Assembly (NCBI GenBank): GCA_036557885.1
Contig: DATBGS010000076.1
Location: forward strand, 1 to 50,013
From: DATBGS01 sp036557885
GTDB lineage: Bacteria > Chloroflexota > Ktedonobacteria > Ktedonobacterales > DATBGS01
DNA length: 50,013 nt
Direction of reading: 5' to 3'
This document shows positions 7,716 to 15,003 of this stretch, in pieces. The notes below the pieces were generated by a model. That model saw nothing but the letters and a program-made list of their open reading frames with translations. It searched no databases and was not told where the DNA came from. A program made the translations under genes and the position numbers. Position 1 is the stretch's first letter. Every line of letters starts with the position of its first letter.

Positions 7716-8912
7716 TCAAAGCAGAGATAAGTGCTCTGCGCTGTGCTGGCTCTTGTGGGCCGCCTGCGCGTGGGCCAGCATCTCGGCCATGCTGTCGCCG
7801 CCAAACTTCTCCAGCCAGGCTTCTGCCAGGACAATGGCGACGACTGCCTCGCCTACGACGCCCGCCGCAGGCACAACGCACACGTCGCTGCGCTCATAGC
7901 GGCCCACCGGAACATTTTCGCGCGTCTGGAGATTGACGGTTGGCAGGGGATGGGCCAGGGTGGAGATGGGCTTGACGGCGCCGCGCACGATGATGGGCGC
8001 GCCGTTGCTCATGCCGCCTTCAACGCCGCCCGCGTTGTTGCTGCGGTGCTGCCAGCCCTCTGCTGCGCTTAGCTCCAGCACATCATGTACCTGGGAGCCG
8101 GGCTGGGCGGTGCTTGCAAAGCCGCTGCCAAGCTCGACGCCCTTTACCGAGGGAATGCTCATCATGGCGAAAGCGAGCCGGGCGCTCAGGCGGCGGTCCC
8201 ATTGGCTGTAGCTGCCCAGGCCAATCGGGACGCCAGTGGCGACGACTTCAATCACGCCGCCGCAGGTTTCGCCCAGCGTTTTGCTGTGCTGGATATGCGC
8301 GATCATCTGCGCTTCCAGAGCGCTGTCCCCGCAGCGCACTGGTGAATCTTCCACCTGCTGCCAGTAGTCTTCCGAGAAGACCTGCCTGATTGCACTGTGC
8401 TCGCTCTCTCGATAGCCCACCGGCCCGATGGAGAGCACATGGCTGTGGACCTGCACGCCGCAGGCGCGCAAAAAGACCTGGCAGACCGCGCCCACCGCGA
8501 CCCGCGCCGCAGTCTCGCGGGCGCTGGAACGCTCGATCACGTTGCGGATGTCATTGTGCCCATATTTGATTGCTCCGGCAAAATCGGCGTGGCCGGGGCG
8601 CGGCAACGTGACCGGCTCCATCACCTCTTCGACGGGCGCGGGGTTCATTTTGGTTTGCCAGTTGGCCCAATCTTTGTTTTCGATCTCCAGGGTGATTGGC
8701 GAACCCAATGTGCGGCCATGCCGCACGCCAGAGCGCAAGATCACGCGGTCCTGCTCGATTTTCATGCGCCCGCCGCGTCCGTATCCCTGCTGGCGGCGGT
8801 AGAGATGATGGTTGATGTCGTCTGCGGAGAGTGTCAGGCCAGCGGGGATGCCCTCCAGAATGGCGGTTAGCCCTTGCCCGTGCGATTCTCCGGCGGTTAA
8901 GAAGCGAAACAT
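7716..8912 (-). CDS. aroC: Chorismate synthase
   Basis: About 398 aa. Makes chorismate from EPSP using reduced FMN; last gene of the shikimate operon. Conserved blocks are MFRFLTAGESHGQGL at the N-terminus, the RRQQGYGRGGRM loop, GSPITLEIENKDW, RPGHADFAGAIKYGHNDIRN and ERSSARETAARVAVGA. The start is set at the ATG at 8912, where the family N-terminus begins; a 33-residue upstream extension in the same frame is unlike the family and is probably not translated. The gap to aroE is 37 nt. Confidence 0.95.
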   Translation of the reverse strand: MFRFLTAGESHGQGLTAILEGIPAGLTLSADDINHHLYRRQQGYGRGGRMKIEQDRVILRSGVRHGRTLGSPITLEIENKDWANWQTKMNPAPVEEVMEPVTLPRPGHADFAGAIKYGHNDIRNVIERSSARETAARVAVGAVCQVFLRACGVQVHSHVLSIGPVGYRESEHSAIRQVFSEDYWQQVEDSPVRCGDSALEAQMIAHIQHSKTLGETCGGVIEVVATGVPIGLGSYSQWDRRLSARLAFAMMSIPSVKGVELGSGFASTAQPGSQVHDVLELSAAEGWQHRSNNAGGVEGGMSNGAPIIVRGAVKPISTLAHPLPTVNLQTRENVPVGRYERSDVCVVPAAGVVGEAVVAIVLAEAWLEKFGGDSMAEMLAHAQAAHKSQHSAEHLSLL

Positions 8913-8949
8913 GCCTATCCCTTTGTCCCTTTCTCTATACACCCAGGCG

Positions 8950-9801
8950 CTAGCAGCCCAGTGCCTGGCGCATGGCTTCGATGGGCGCGGCCTGGCCGGT
9001 CCAGTGTTCAAATGCCAGCGCTCCCTGGTAGAGCAGCATGGTGAGGCCGTTCAGGGTCTGGCAGCCACGCGCCCTGGCCGCCCGCAGGAGCGGCGTTTCT
9101 GGTGGATTAAAGATCATATCCATGACCAGCGCGCGGGTTGGCAGCGCGGCTATATCTATCAGCACGCTTTGCTCATTGCCCTCCAATCCAACAGGAGTGG
9201 CATTAATAAGTATATCTGCGCGCTCTAGCGCCTGTGCTGCTCTGGTGCTCTCCATCTGCAAGCTATATAAGTTGGTAGTCTTGTCTGAGATGCGCGAGAC
9301 GCTCTCCAGATGCTGATGGAGCGCGTGGAGATGGGCCTGTGTGCGCCCTAGTAACACCAGTTCTCTTACATCACTCTCGATCAGCGCAATCGCTGCGGCG
9401 CGGGCGGCGCCGCCTGTGCCAAGGATAATGGCGCATGTGCCGCGCCCATTAAAGGGCTGGCCGAAGCCGCCCGCCAGCGCGTTCAGGAAGCCCTGGACAT
9501 CGGTATTATAGCCGACCAGCCGCCCATTACGGTTGACGATGGTGTTGATGGCGCCGGCTCTGGCGGCCAATGGCTCGATGTCGTCCACCAGCGCCAGCGC
9601 GTCGGTCTTGTAGGGCAGCGTGACGTTGGCGCCGAGCATCTCTGGGGCGCGCAGGCTGGCAATGCGCGTGTGGAGCGCCTCTGGCTGCGTTTCCCACAGG
9701 GCATAGCGGGCAGCAATGCCGCAGGCGTCAAACGCGGCCTGCTGCATGCGCGGCGAAAGCGAGTGCGCGACTGGCAAGCCGATGAGTCCCACGTGTTTCA
9801 T
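8950..9801 (-). CDS. aroE: Shikimate 5-dehydrogenase
   Basis: 283 aa. NADPH-dependent reduction of 3-dehydroshikimate. The substrate-binding N-terminus has AHSLSPRMQQAAF (SxS motif) and ANVTLPYK with the catalytic Lys. GYNTDVQGFLNAL has the catalytic Asp, and ILGTGGAARAAAIALIE is the NADP-binding loop. The start ATG overlaps the aroKB stop as ATGA, indicating translational coupling. Confidence 0.95.
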   Translation of the reverse strand: MKHVGLIGLPVAHSLSPRMQQAAFDACGIAARYALWETQPEALHTRIASLRAPEMLGANVTLPYKTDALALVDDIEPLAARAGAINTIVNRNGRLVGYNTDVQGFLNALAGGFGQPFNGRGTCAIILGTGGAARAAAIALIESDVRELVLLGRTQAHLHALHQHLESVSRISDKTTNLYSLQMESTRAAQALERADILINATPVGLEGNEQSVLIDIAALPTRALVMDMIFNPPETPLLRAARARGCQTLNGLTMLLYQGALAFEHWTGQAAPIEAMRQALGC

Positions 9802-11501
9802 GGAGCGGCCCTTTCTGGCTCTCCCTCAACCCTCTCGGTGCATACTGCCTCAACTGCCTGCTTCACGAGAGCGAGCGGGACATCGCTGGAGACGATAGCC
9901 TGCCCAATGCTGGTGGGCAGTACCCAGCGCATGCGCCCGCTCTGCACTTTCTTATCGCGGCTCATGGCTTCTAGCAGCGCGTCAAATGCCAGATCAGGGC
10001 AGGAGATGGGCAGCTTGCAAGCCAGCAGCAGCGCCCGCTGGCGCGCGGCGGCCTCCGGCGCGAGTAAACCCAAGGCGATAGCGATATGGGCGGCGGCTTC
10101 CATCCCGATTGCCACTGCTTCGCCATGCAGCCATGTCGTATAGCCAGTGACGGCTTCCAGGGCGTGCCCGATGGTGTGCCCATAGTTCAGGATGGCCCGG
10201 CGGCCCTGTTCGCGCTCGTCCTCCTGCACAAGCTCCATCTTGAGCCGGAGACAACGCGCAACAATTTTAGTCAGCAACTCTGGCGCTGGGCGCAGCAAGC
10301 TGCTGGCCGAGGCTTCGAGCCAGGCAAAGAGTTCGCTGTCCAGGGCCACGCCAGATTTGATGATCTCGGCCCAGCCTTCGCAGTAGGCGCGCTCTGGTAG
10401 GGTGAGCAGGCAGGCTGGGTCAGCCAGAATGAGCCGGGGCTGGTAAAACGCGCCGATCAGGTTTTTGCCCTGGGGGTGATTGATGGCCGTCTTGCCGCCG
10501 ATAGCCGCGTCCACCTGCGCCAGCAGCGAGGTGGGCACCTGGATGAGCGGCATGCCGCGCTGATAGCTCGCGGCCACAAAGCCGGTCAAATCGCCCACGA
10601 CGCCGCCGCCCAACGCAATGAGCGGGTCGTGTCGCTCGGCTTTGTGCTGCACCAGCCAGTCAATAACCTGGGAGAAGTATTCGAGAGATTTGCTGTTCTC
10701 TCCGGCTGGAACGGTGCAGAGATGCGCCTCCAGTCCGGCCTGGTGGAGCAATTCCAGCAGATGGCCTGCATACAGCGCCCCAACCTGGCTATCTGTCACC
10801 AGAAACACGCGCCGCGCCAGCCCCAGCGCCTGCAATACCTGGGGGAGATGGTGCAAGCCGCCCCATTCTACGCTGGCCTGTACGATAAAATGGTCGAGGT
10901 CAAAGCGCATCTGTTCGGCGGGAAAAGCTGATGAAAGCAGCGCGCCCTGCACGCTGGCACCCGCGATGACCTGAAGCGCCACCTGTTCGGGCGTGGCTTC
11001 ATCGGTGCTGATCTTCAGATCAGCTTCTTCATACCAGCCCTTTCTCGTTTCGTAGAGCGCGTGAAGTTTTTGCTGCCCGTTGTCTCCGGCCAGCAGCGGG
11101 CGCGATGTGTGCCCCGCACCGGCAAGGGTGCCTGTGGTACAAGTGGCCCCGCCCGATGAGTGCTCCTGTAAGCGCTGCCAGGCAGATTCAACGGAAGCAG
11201 CCAGATAGACCACTGTCCCCTGCTGGCGCATCAAGTGCCGGTTGGCCGCGCTGATGACCGCGCCTCCGCCAGTTGCCACGACGACCTGTTCCTGGGCAGC
11301 AGCGTGTTGCAGGCTCTCTGTTTCTCGCTGGCGAAAAGCGGCTTCGCCCTCCTCGCGGAAAATTTGCGCAACTGTGCGCCCGGTCTGGTCTTCGATCAGC
11401 GCGTCGGTATCCAGAAAGCGCCAGCCAAGCCGGTGGGCAACCAGTTTGCCAACGGTGGTTTTTCCCGCACCAGAGAGGCCGGTTAAGAAGATACGCTGCA
11501 T
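9798..11501 (-). CDS. aroKB: Bifunctional shikimate kinase / 3-dehydroquinate synthase (AroK-AroB fusion)
   Basis: 567 aa. Residues 1 to ~180 are shikimate kinase: Walker A LTGLSGAGKTT, the shikimate-binding Asp in FLDTDALIE, and VVATGGGAV. Residues ~195 to the end are 3-dehydroquinate synthase: VPAGENSKSLEYF, ALGGGVVGDLTGFVA, VPTSLLAQVDAAIGGKT, and the zinc ligands in WAEIIKSG, NYGHTIGHALE and LHGEAVAIGM. The two reactions are not consecutive (steps 2 and 5), so the fusion ties expression rather than channels an intermediate. The gene overlaps its upstream neighbour by 19 nt and aroE by ATGA. Confidence 0.95.
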   Translation of the reverse strand: MQRIFLTGLSGAGKTTVGKLVAHRLGWRFLDTDALIEDQTGRTVAQIFREEGEAAFRQRETESLQHAAAQEQVVVATGGGAVISAANRHLMRQQGTVVYLAASVESAWQRLQEHSSGGATCTTGTLAGAGHTSRPLLAGDNGQQKLHALYETRKGWYEEADLKISTDEATPEQVALQVIAGASVQGALLSSAFPAEQMRFDLDHFIVQASVEWGGLHHLPQVLQALGLARRVFLVTDSQVGALYAGHLLELLHQAGLEAHLCTVPAGENSKSLEYFSQVIDWLVQHKAERHDPLIALGGGVVGDLTGFVAASYQRGMPLIQVPTSLLAQVDAAIGGKTAINHPQGKNLIGAFYQPRLILADPACLLTLPERAYCEGWAEIIKSGVALDSELFAWLEASASSLLRPAPELLTKIVARCLRLKMELVQEDEREQGRRAILNYGHTIGHALEAVTGYTTWLHGEAVAIGMEAAAHIAIALGLLAPEAAARQRALLLACKLPISCPDLAFDALLEAMSRDKKVQSGRMRWVLPTSIGQAIVSSDVPLALVKQAVEAVCTERVEGEPERAAP

Positions 11502-13624
11502 ATGGCTCCTCCCAGGCTGGCGAGATCATCAAAGAAGCGGGGATAGCTTTTGGCGATATGCTGCGCGTTCTGGAGCGTGATGGGCTGCTGGCTGCCCAGG
11601 CCGACGACGGCCAGCGCCTGCGCCAGCCGATGATCGCTGTGGGCATCTACCGTAACGCCTCCGGTGATATTGGGGGCTGGTTCAATCGTGAGCGCGTCAT
11701 CTGATGGGGTGATCTTGCAGCCCAGCGCGCCCAGCGCCGCCGCCAGATCATAGAGCCGGTCACTCTCTTTCAGGCGCAGGTTGGCAACGTTGAAGATGCG
11801 GCTGGGCGTGGTGGCAAAACACGCCGCCGCTGCCAGGCAGGGCACGCTGTCAATCACCCGGCTGCCATCAAAGGTCAGCCCTTGCAGCGAGCCATGCGCT
11901 CGAACTATCAGTGGGGCGTCAGATGTGTTGCTTCTGATAAACTCCAGGCCCATCTGCCCAAAAGCTGCCAGCAGCGCCGCGCCGTCCGGGTCTTCCGGCG
12001 CCAGACCACGCAGCGTAATTTCGCCCCTGGCAATGGCGACGGCGGCCAGCAGCGCGGCGGCAGAGGGAACATCGCCGGGAATACGATAATTGCGTGGCTG
12101 GTACTGCTGTCTGCCAGGGATAATATAGCGTTTGTGGCGTGCTTTGGAGATGCTCGTAATCCCCGCTTGTTGAAGTATCTGGATGGTCAGGTCAACAAAG
12201 GAGGCAGAGGCGAGCGTATCAGTTATTTCAAGCTCCAGCCCTTCATCCAGCAGTGGCCCAAGGTAGAGCAGGGCGCTGACAAATTGCGAACTTTGCTTGC
12301 CCGAAATCTGGATGCGCCCACCCTGGACTGCGCCGCCCTGGAGGGTGATTGGCAGGGTGTCGTCTGGTCCCTGGCGCGTGATGCGCGTGCCCAACTGAGC
12401 CAGCGCCTGCAAAAGATCGGCGTTGGGGCGCCGCCCCAGCGACTCAGGATGGGGAGTGGTAAACGTGATGGCTTCTGGCGAGGTGGCGCAGATGCCCAGC
12501 AGCAGCCGCAGCACCGCGCCAGCGTTGCCCATATCCAGCGTGAGCGGTCCTTTGGGGTGAACGCGCCCGCCCACGCCCCGCATGGAGAGCGTGCAGCTTC
12601 CATCAGCCTGCTGGTGTGTCTGGATATTGGCGCCAAGTTGGGCGCAGGCGCGCAGCAGCACGTCTGTGTCTTCGCTTATTGCTGGCTGCTCAATGGTGCT
12701 TTCACCTTCAGCAAGCAAAGCGGCCAGCATTGCGCGCAGCGTGTGATATTTAGAGCCAGGCAGCGCGACAGAGCCGGAAAGCGGCCCGGATGGTGAGATA
12801 GTGATGGTGTGTGGCAGAGAAGACGCAGGCAGCAAAGCTGGCTCTGGTCCAGGAAGTTCTGGTTGCAGCAGGTCTGGGCGCAGCAGGCGCATGGCGCGTT
12901 CGGAGTAGACGGGCTGTGGCTGGCTGTTCATTCTGGCGATAAGCAGGGTGCGCAGACACGCTGACGGCGTGTGTGGGATGTCAAGCTCATGCAGGGCTAA
13001 GACAGGAACTGATGGCTGAAGCAGCGCGCTGGTGTGGGCATGAGCAATGGTGGCGTCCAGATCGGATGTGACGGTCACGACGGCGCCGAGCACATCTTCC
13101 TGACGAATGGCGTTGTTAGCCAGGCTTTGCTCAAACAGCCAGCGAACACCGCTTTGTATCTGCTCCTCGGTCTGGTTCTCTAAAATAATCGCGCCCCGAA
13201 TGCCTCGCAGGGGCTGCTGACTGGCAGGAATGGCAGTACCCCCTGATTGCGCAAAAAGCATAATGGAAAGGGTGTCTCGTGTCTCGGCGGTTGGCGCGTC
13301 TTCGCGCACGCCCAGCAGCGGAACCGAGCGCCAGCCAAGCCGCTCACGCGCTGCGCGGGCCGGGTGGTCGGCGGTGAGCGAGGTGATGAAAAAAGCCCCG
13401 ATAATATCAGACGGGGTAATAGCTTCGGCTTCGAGCAGCGAGGTAAGCAGATGCACGGTTGCGTCTTGAATGGCCTGAGAAGTGTTGGCGGGAACCCCCA
13501 TAAGAGGGGGCACGGCAGAGATGTTCCCGATGAGCACCCTTGCCCCTGGTGTGGTCTTGCCCTGGAAAAGCGTTTCTCCCCACGCTTTGATGAGTCCTAC
13601 GGTTGATTGTATCTTGACTCCCAT
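11483..13624 (-). CDS. aroA: Fusion: tandem AroH-type chorismate mutase domains + EPSP synthase
   Basis: Residue numbers count from the in-frame ATG at 13666. The C-terminal ~440 residues (from ~285) are EPSP synthase: LPGSKYHTLRAMLAA, MGNAGAVLRLLLG, SSQFVSALL, KESDRLYDLAAALGALG and SDHRLAQALAVVGL. Ahead of it are two AroH-like chorismate mutase units. Unit 1 (~58-140) keeps RAARERLGW and PLLGVRED. Unit 2 (~153-265) keeps RGIRGA, ALHELDIP, CLRTLL and VYSERAMRLLRPDL. EPSPS positions usually Ser and Thr (E. coli S23 and T97) are Tyr and Ala here, while the catalytic Lys/Arg/Asp/Glu/His pattern is otherwise kept. The start at 13624 has GGAGG at good distance. The alternative ATG 13666 overlaps the aroF stop (TGATG) and adds 14 residues. 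Confidence 0.9.
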   Translation of the reverse strand: MGVKIQSTVGLIKAWGETLFQGKTTPGARVLIGNISAVPPLMGVPANTSQAIQDATVHLLTSLLEAEAITPSDIIGAFFITSLTADHPARAARERLGWRSVPLLGVREDAPTAETRDTLSIMLFAQSGGTAIPASQQPLRGIRGAIILENQTEEQIQSGVRWLFEQSLANNAIRQEDVLGAVVTVTSDLDATIAHAHTSALLQPSVPVLALHELDIPHTPSACLRTLLIARMNSQPQPVYSERAMRLLRPDLLQPELPGPEPALLPASSLPHTITISPSGPLSGSVALPGSKYHTLRAMLAALLAEGESTIEQPAISEDTDVLLRACAQLGANIQTHQQADGSCTLSMRGVGGRVHPKGPLTLDMGNAGAVLRLLLGICATSPEAITFTTPHPESLGRRPNADLLQALAQLGTRITRQGPDDTLPITLQGGAVQGGRIQISGKQSSQFVSALLYLGPLLDEGLELEITDTLASASFVDLTIQILQQAGITSISKARHKRYIIPGRQQYQPRNYRIPGDVPSAAALLAAVAIARGEITLRGLAPEDPDGAALLAAFGQMGLEFIRSNTSDAPLIVRAHGSLQGLTFDGSRVIDSVPCLAAAACFATTPSRIFNVANLRLKESDRLYDLAAALGALGCKITPSDDALTIEPAPNITGGVTVDAHSDHRLAQALAVVGLGSQQPITLQNAQHIAKSYPRFFDDLASLGGAICSVSS

Positions 13625-13665
13625 AGCGTCCTCCAACGGCGGCTGCTGATCGTTTCTGGTGTTCA

Positions 13666-14718
13666 TCAGGCCGACAGCAGAGCGGTAGTTTGGAGGGACT
13701 CACAAATGAGATGCGCTCTCTGCACGAGCAGGTGCAGGTCTTCTGGCAGGATGGCTTGCTCGCCATCGCAGAGTGCCTGCCCTGGCTGGTGGTGGACATC
13801 CACAAGCAGCCCGTCGGCTCCAGCAGCGATGGCAGCGTAGGCCATTGGCGCCACCAGATCGCGCCGCCCGGTGGAGTGGCTGGGATCAACAACGACGGGC
13901 AGGTGGGTGAGCGTGCCCAGCAGCGGGATGCAGCTTAAATCCAGCAGGTTGCGGGTATGGGGGTCAAAGCTGCGGATGCCGCGCTCGCAGAGGATGACGT
14001 TGGGGTTGCCTGCGGCCAGGATGTATTCGGCGGCCAGCAGCCACTCTTCGATGGTGGCGGAAAAGCCGCGTTTGAGCAGGACGGGTTTCCCGGCGCGGCC
14101 AGCGGCCAGCAGCAGCGGGAAGTTTTGCATATTGCGGCAGCCGATTTGCAGCACGTCGGCAACTTCGGCAACGGTTTCGACCATGCCTGGCTCCAGCACC
14201 TCGGTGATCACCGGCATGCCGGTTTCTTCGCGCGTCTCGGCCAGCATTTTGAGTCCGGGTGTTCCCAGCCCTTGAAAGGAGTAAGGCGAACTGCGCGGTT
14301 TAAAGGCGCCGCCCCGTAAAATAGTTGCCCCGGCGCGTTGAGCGGCCAGGGCAATCGTGCGCAACTGCTCTTGATTTTCTACAGCACAGGGGCCAGCCAT
14401 GATGACCGGCTTGCCCGCGCCAATAGTGACGGGGTTGCAGTTTGCGGGGTTGCCAATGGTGATCTGGCTTTTGGTGTCCTGGAAGCGGCGGCTGGCAAGC
14501 TGGTAGGGGGTGCTGAAAGAGAGGACATGTTCAACATCGGGGAGGGCGCTCAGATGCTCGCAGATTTCTGCGTTGATCTGTTTACTGCCTGTGCAGCACG
14601 CCACTCCCCGGCTCGTTTCGACGAGGTTAAGCGATTCCTGGCTGCCCGCTCGTAAGAGCAAGGCGCTGATTTGCGCCAGGGTTTCGGACCTGACCTGGCT
14701 GTTCATTAAGATGATCAT
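13666..14718 (-). CDS. aroF: 3-deoxy-7-phosphoheptulonate (DAHP) synthase, class I-beta with N-terminal ferredoxin-like domain
   Basis: 350 aa. Condenses PEP and erythrose 4-phosphate, the first committed step of the pathway. The N-terminal ~85 residues resemble the ferredoxin-like/ACT-like regulatory domain of the Thermotoga-type enzyme, which mediates feedback inhibition by Tyr/Phe in known members. The catalytic barrel carries MAGPCAVEN (metal Cys), RGGAFKPRSSPYSFQGLG, CERGIRSFDPHTRN and VVVDPSHSTGRRDLV. It is the first gene after the putative attenuator, with an AAGGAAGGA site upstream. Confidence 0.95.
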   Translation of the reverse strand: MIILMNSQVRSETLAQISALLLRAGSQESLNLVETSRGVACCTGSKQINAEICEHLSALPDVEHVLSFSTPYQLASRRFQDTKSQITIGNPANCNPVTIGAGKPVIMAGPCAVENQEQLRTIALAAQRAGATILRGGAFKPRSSPYSFQGLGTPGLKMLAETREETGMPVITEVLEPGMVETVAEVADVLQIGCRNMQNFPLLLAAGRAGKPVLLKRGFSATIEEWLLAAEYILAAGNPNVILCERGIRSFDPHTRNLLDLSCIPLLGTLTHLPVVVDPSHSTGRRDLVAPMAYAAIAAGADGLLVDVHHQPGQALCDGEQAILPEDLHLLVQRAHLICESLQTTALLSA

Positions 14719-14806
14719 ACGACTTTTCCCGTTCCTTCCTTTGTGCGACGCAAGCGTCTGCGTTTGTCAGGGGTTGCTACGGGGCTACCGGGATTTCCAG
14801 ACAAAC

Positions 14807-14834
14807 AAAAAAGCAGAGGATTTTTCCTCTGCTT
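14807..14834 (-). terminator. Intrinsic terminator in the aroF leader (attenuator terminator)
   Basis: On the minus strand AAGCAGAGGA (14834-14825), loop AAAA, TCCTCTGCTT (14820-14811) then a U-rich tail TTTTGTTTG. This is a perfect 10-bp stem with a U-tract, the textbook intrinsic terminator form. It lies 29 nt after the stop of an aromatic-rich leader ORF and 88 nt before the aroF ATG, so it would stop transcription before aroF unless bypassed. Confidence 0.88.
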
Positions 14835-14961
14835 CTCCGACATGCTGCGCTGGTCTAATTTTTTACCAAGCCCGACCAGTCCTCAGCCATGTCGGAGGAC
14901 TAAAGTAATAATAGTACCAAGTGCTGGCGCCCATAAATGGGCTTGTGAGTTGGGCTTGGTA
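14835..14961 (-). promoter_or_regulatory. Alternative RNA stems of the aroF attenuator
   Basis: Four further perfect inverted repeats overlap one another in the leader transcript (minus strand). H1 is TACCAAGCCC (14961-14952) with GGGCTTGGTA (14873-14864). H2 is AGTCCTC (14901-14895) with GAGGACT (14884-14878). H3 is CTGGTC (14879-14874) with GACCAG (14855-14850). H4 is CTCCGACATG (14897-14888) with CATGTCGGAG (14844-14835), extendable by CTG/CAG across a bulged G. H2 excludes H4 and H3; H1 competes with read-through of the leader stop. The H4 3' arm abuts the terminator stem exactly. Which fold acts as antiterminator cannot be decided by eye. No T-box sequence motif is seen. Confidence 0.75.
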
Positions 14962-14967
14962 TTGCAT
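14863..14967 (-). CDS. Aromatic-rich attenuator leader peptide (34 aa)
   Basis: An ORF below the usual length cut-off: ATG at 14967-14965, TAA at 14865-14863. Ten of its 34 residues are aromatic: Tyr3, Phe11, Trp17, Tyr18-21, Phe22, Trp27 and Trp34, so WYYYYF forms six consecutive aromatic codons (14919-14902). That composition, the position just before a terminator hairpin and the downstream DAHP synthase gene match classical ribosome-mediated attenuation leaders. No Shine-Dalgarno precedes the ATG; the predicted transcription start is the A of this ATG, so translation would be leaderless. Alternatively translation is coupled to the tyrA stop 7 nt upstream. Peptide production is not proven. 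Confidence 0.8.
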   Translation of the reverse strand: MQYQAQLTSPFMGASTWYYYYFSPPTWLRTGRAW

Positions 14968-14973
14968 GCCCAG

Positions 14974-15003
14974 ACTATACCGTATCTTTTTCGCTTCTGT
15001 CAA
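14974..15003 (-). promoter_or_regulatory. Near-consensus sigma-70 promoter inside the 3' end of tyrA
   Basis: On the minus strand TTGACA (15003-14998), an 18-nt spacer, and TATAGT (14979-14974), whose bases overlap the tyrA stop codon. With the usual -7 position for the last -10 base, +1 is 14967, the A of the leader-peptide ATG. This would give aroF and the downstream genes their own promoter in addition to read-through from aroD-tyrA. Confidence 0.75.

Noticed and set aside
8913..9011. 33-residue N-terminal extension of AroC overlapping aroE
   Set aside because: The family begins exactly at MFRFLTAGESHG, and the extension has no similarity and would overlap aroE by 62 nt.
11882..12796. 304-aa open frame on the plus strand
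   Set aside because: Antisense to the EPSP synthase part of the aro fusion; composition is Arg/Gln/Ala-rich as expected from a GC-rich shadow.
14807..14967. T-box riboswitch as explanation of the aroF leader
   Set aside because: No T-box sequence (AGGGTGGNACCGCG-type) and no specifier-loop layout; a translated leader with an aromatic run explains the region better.
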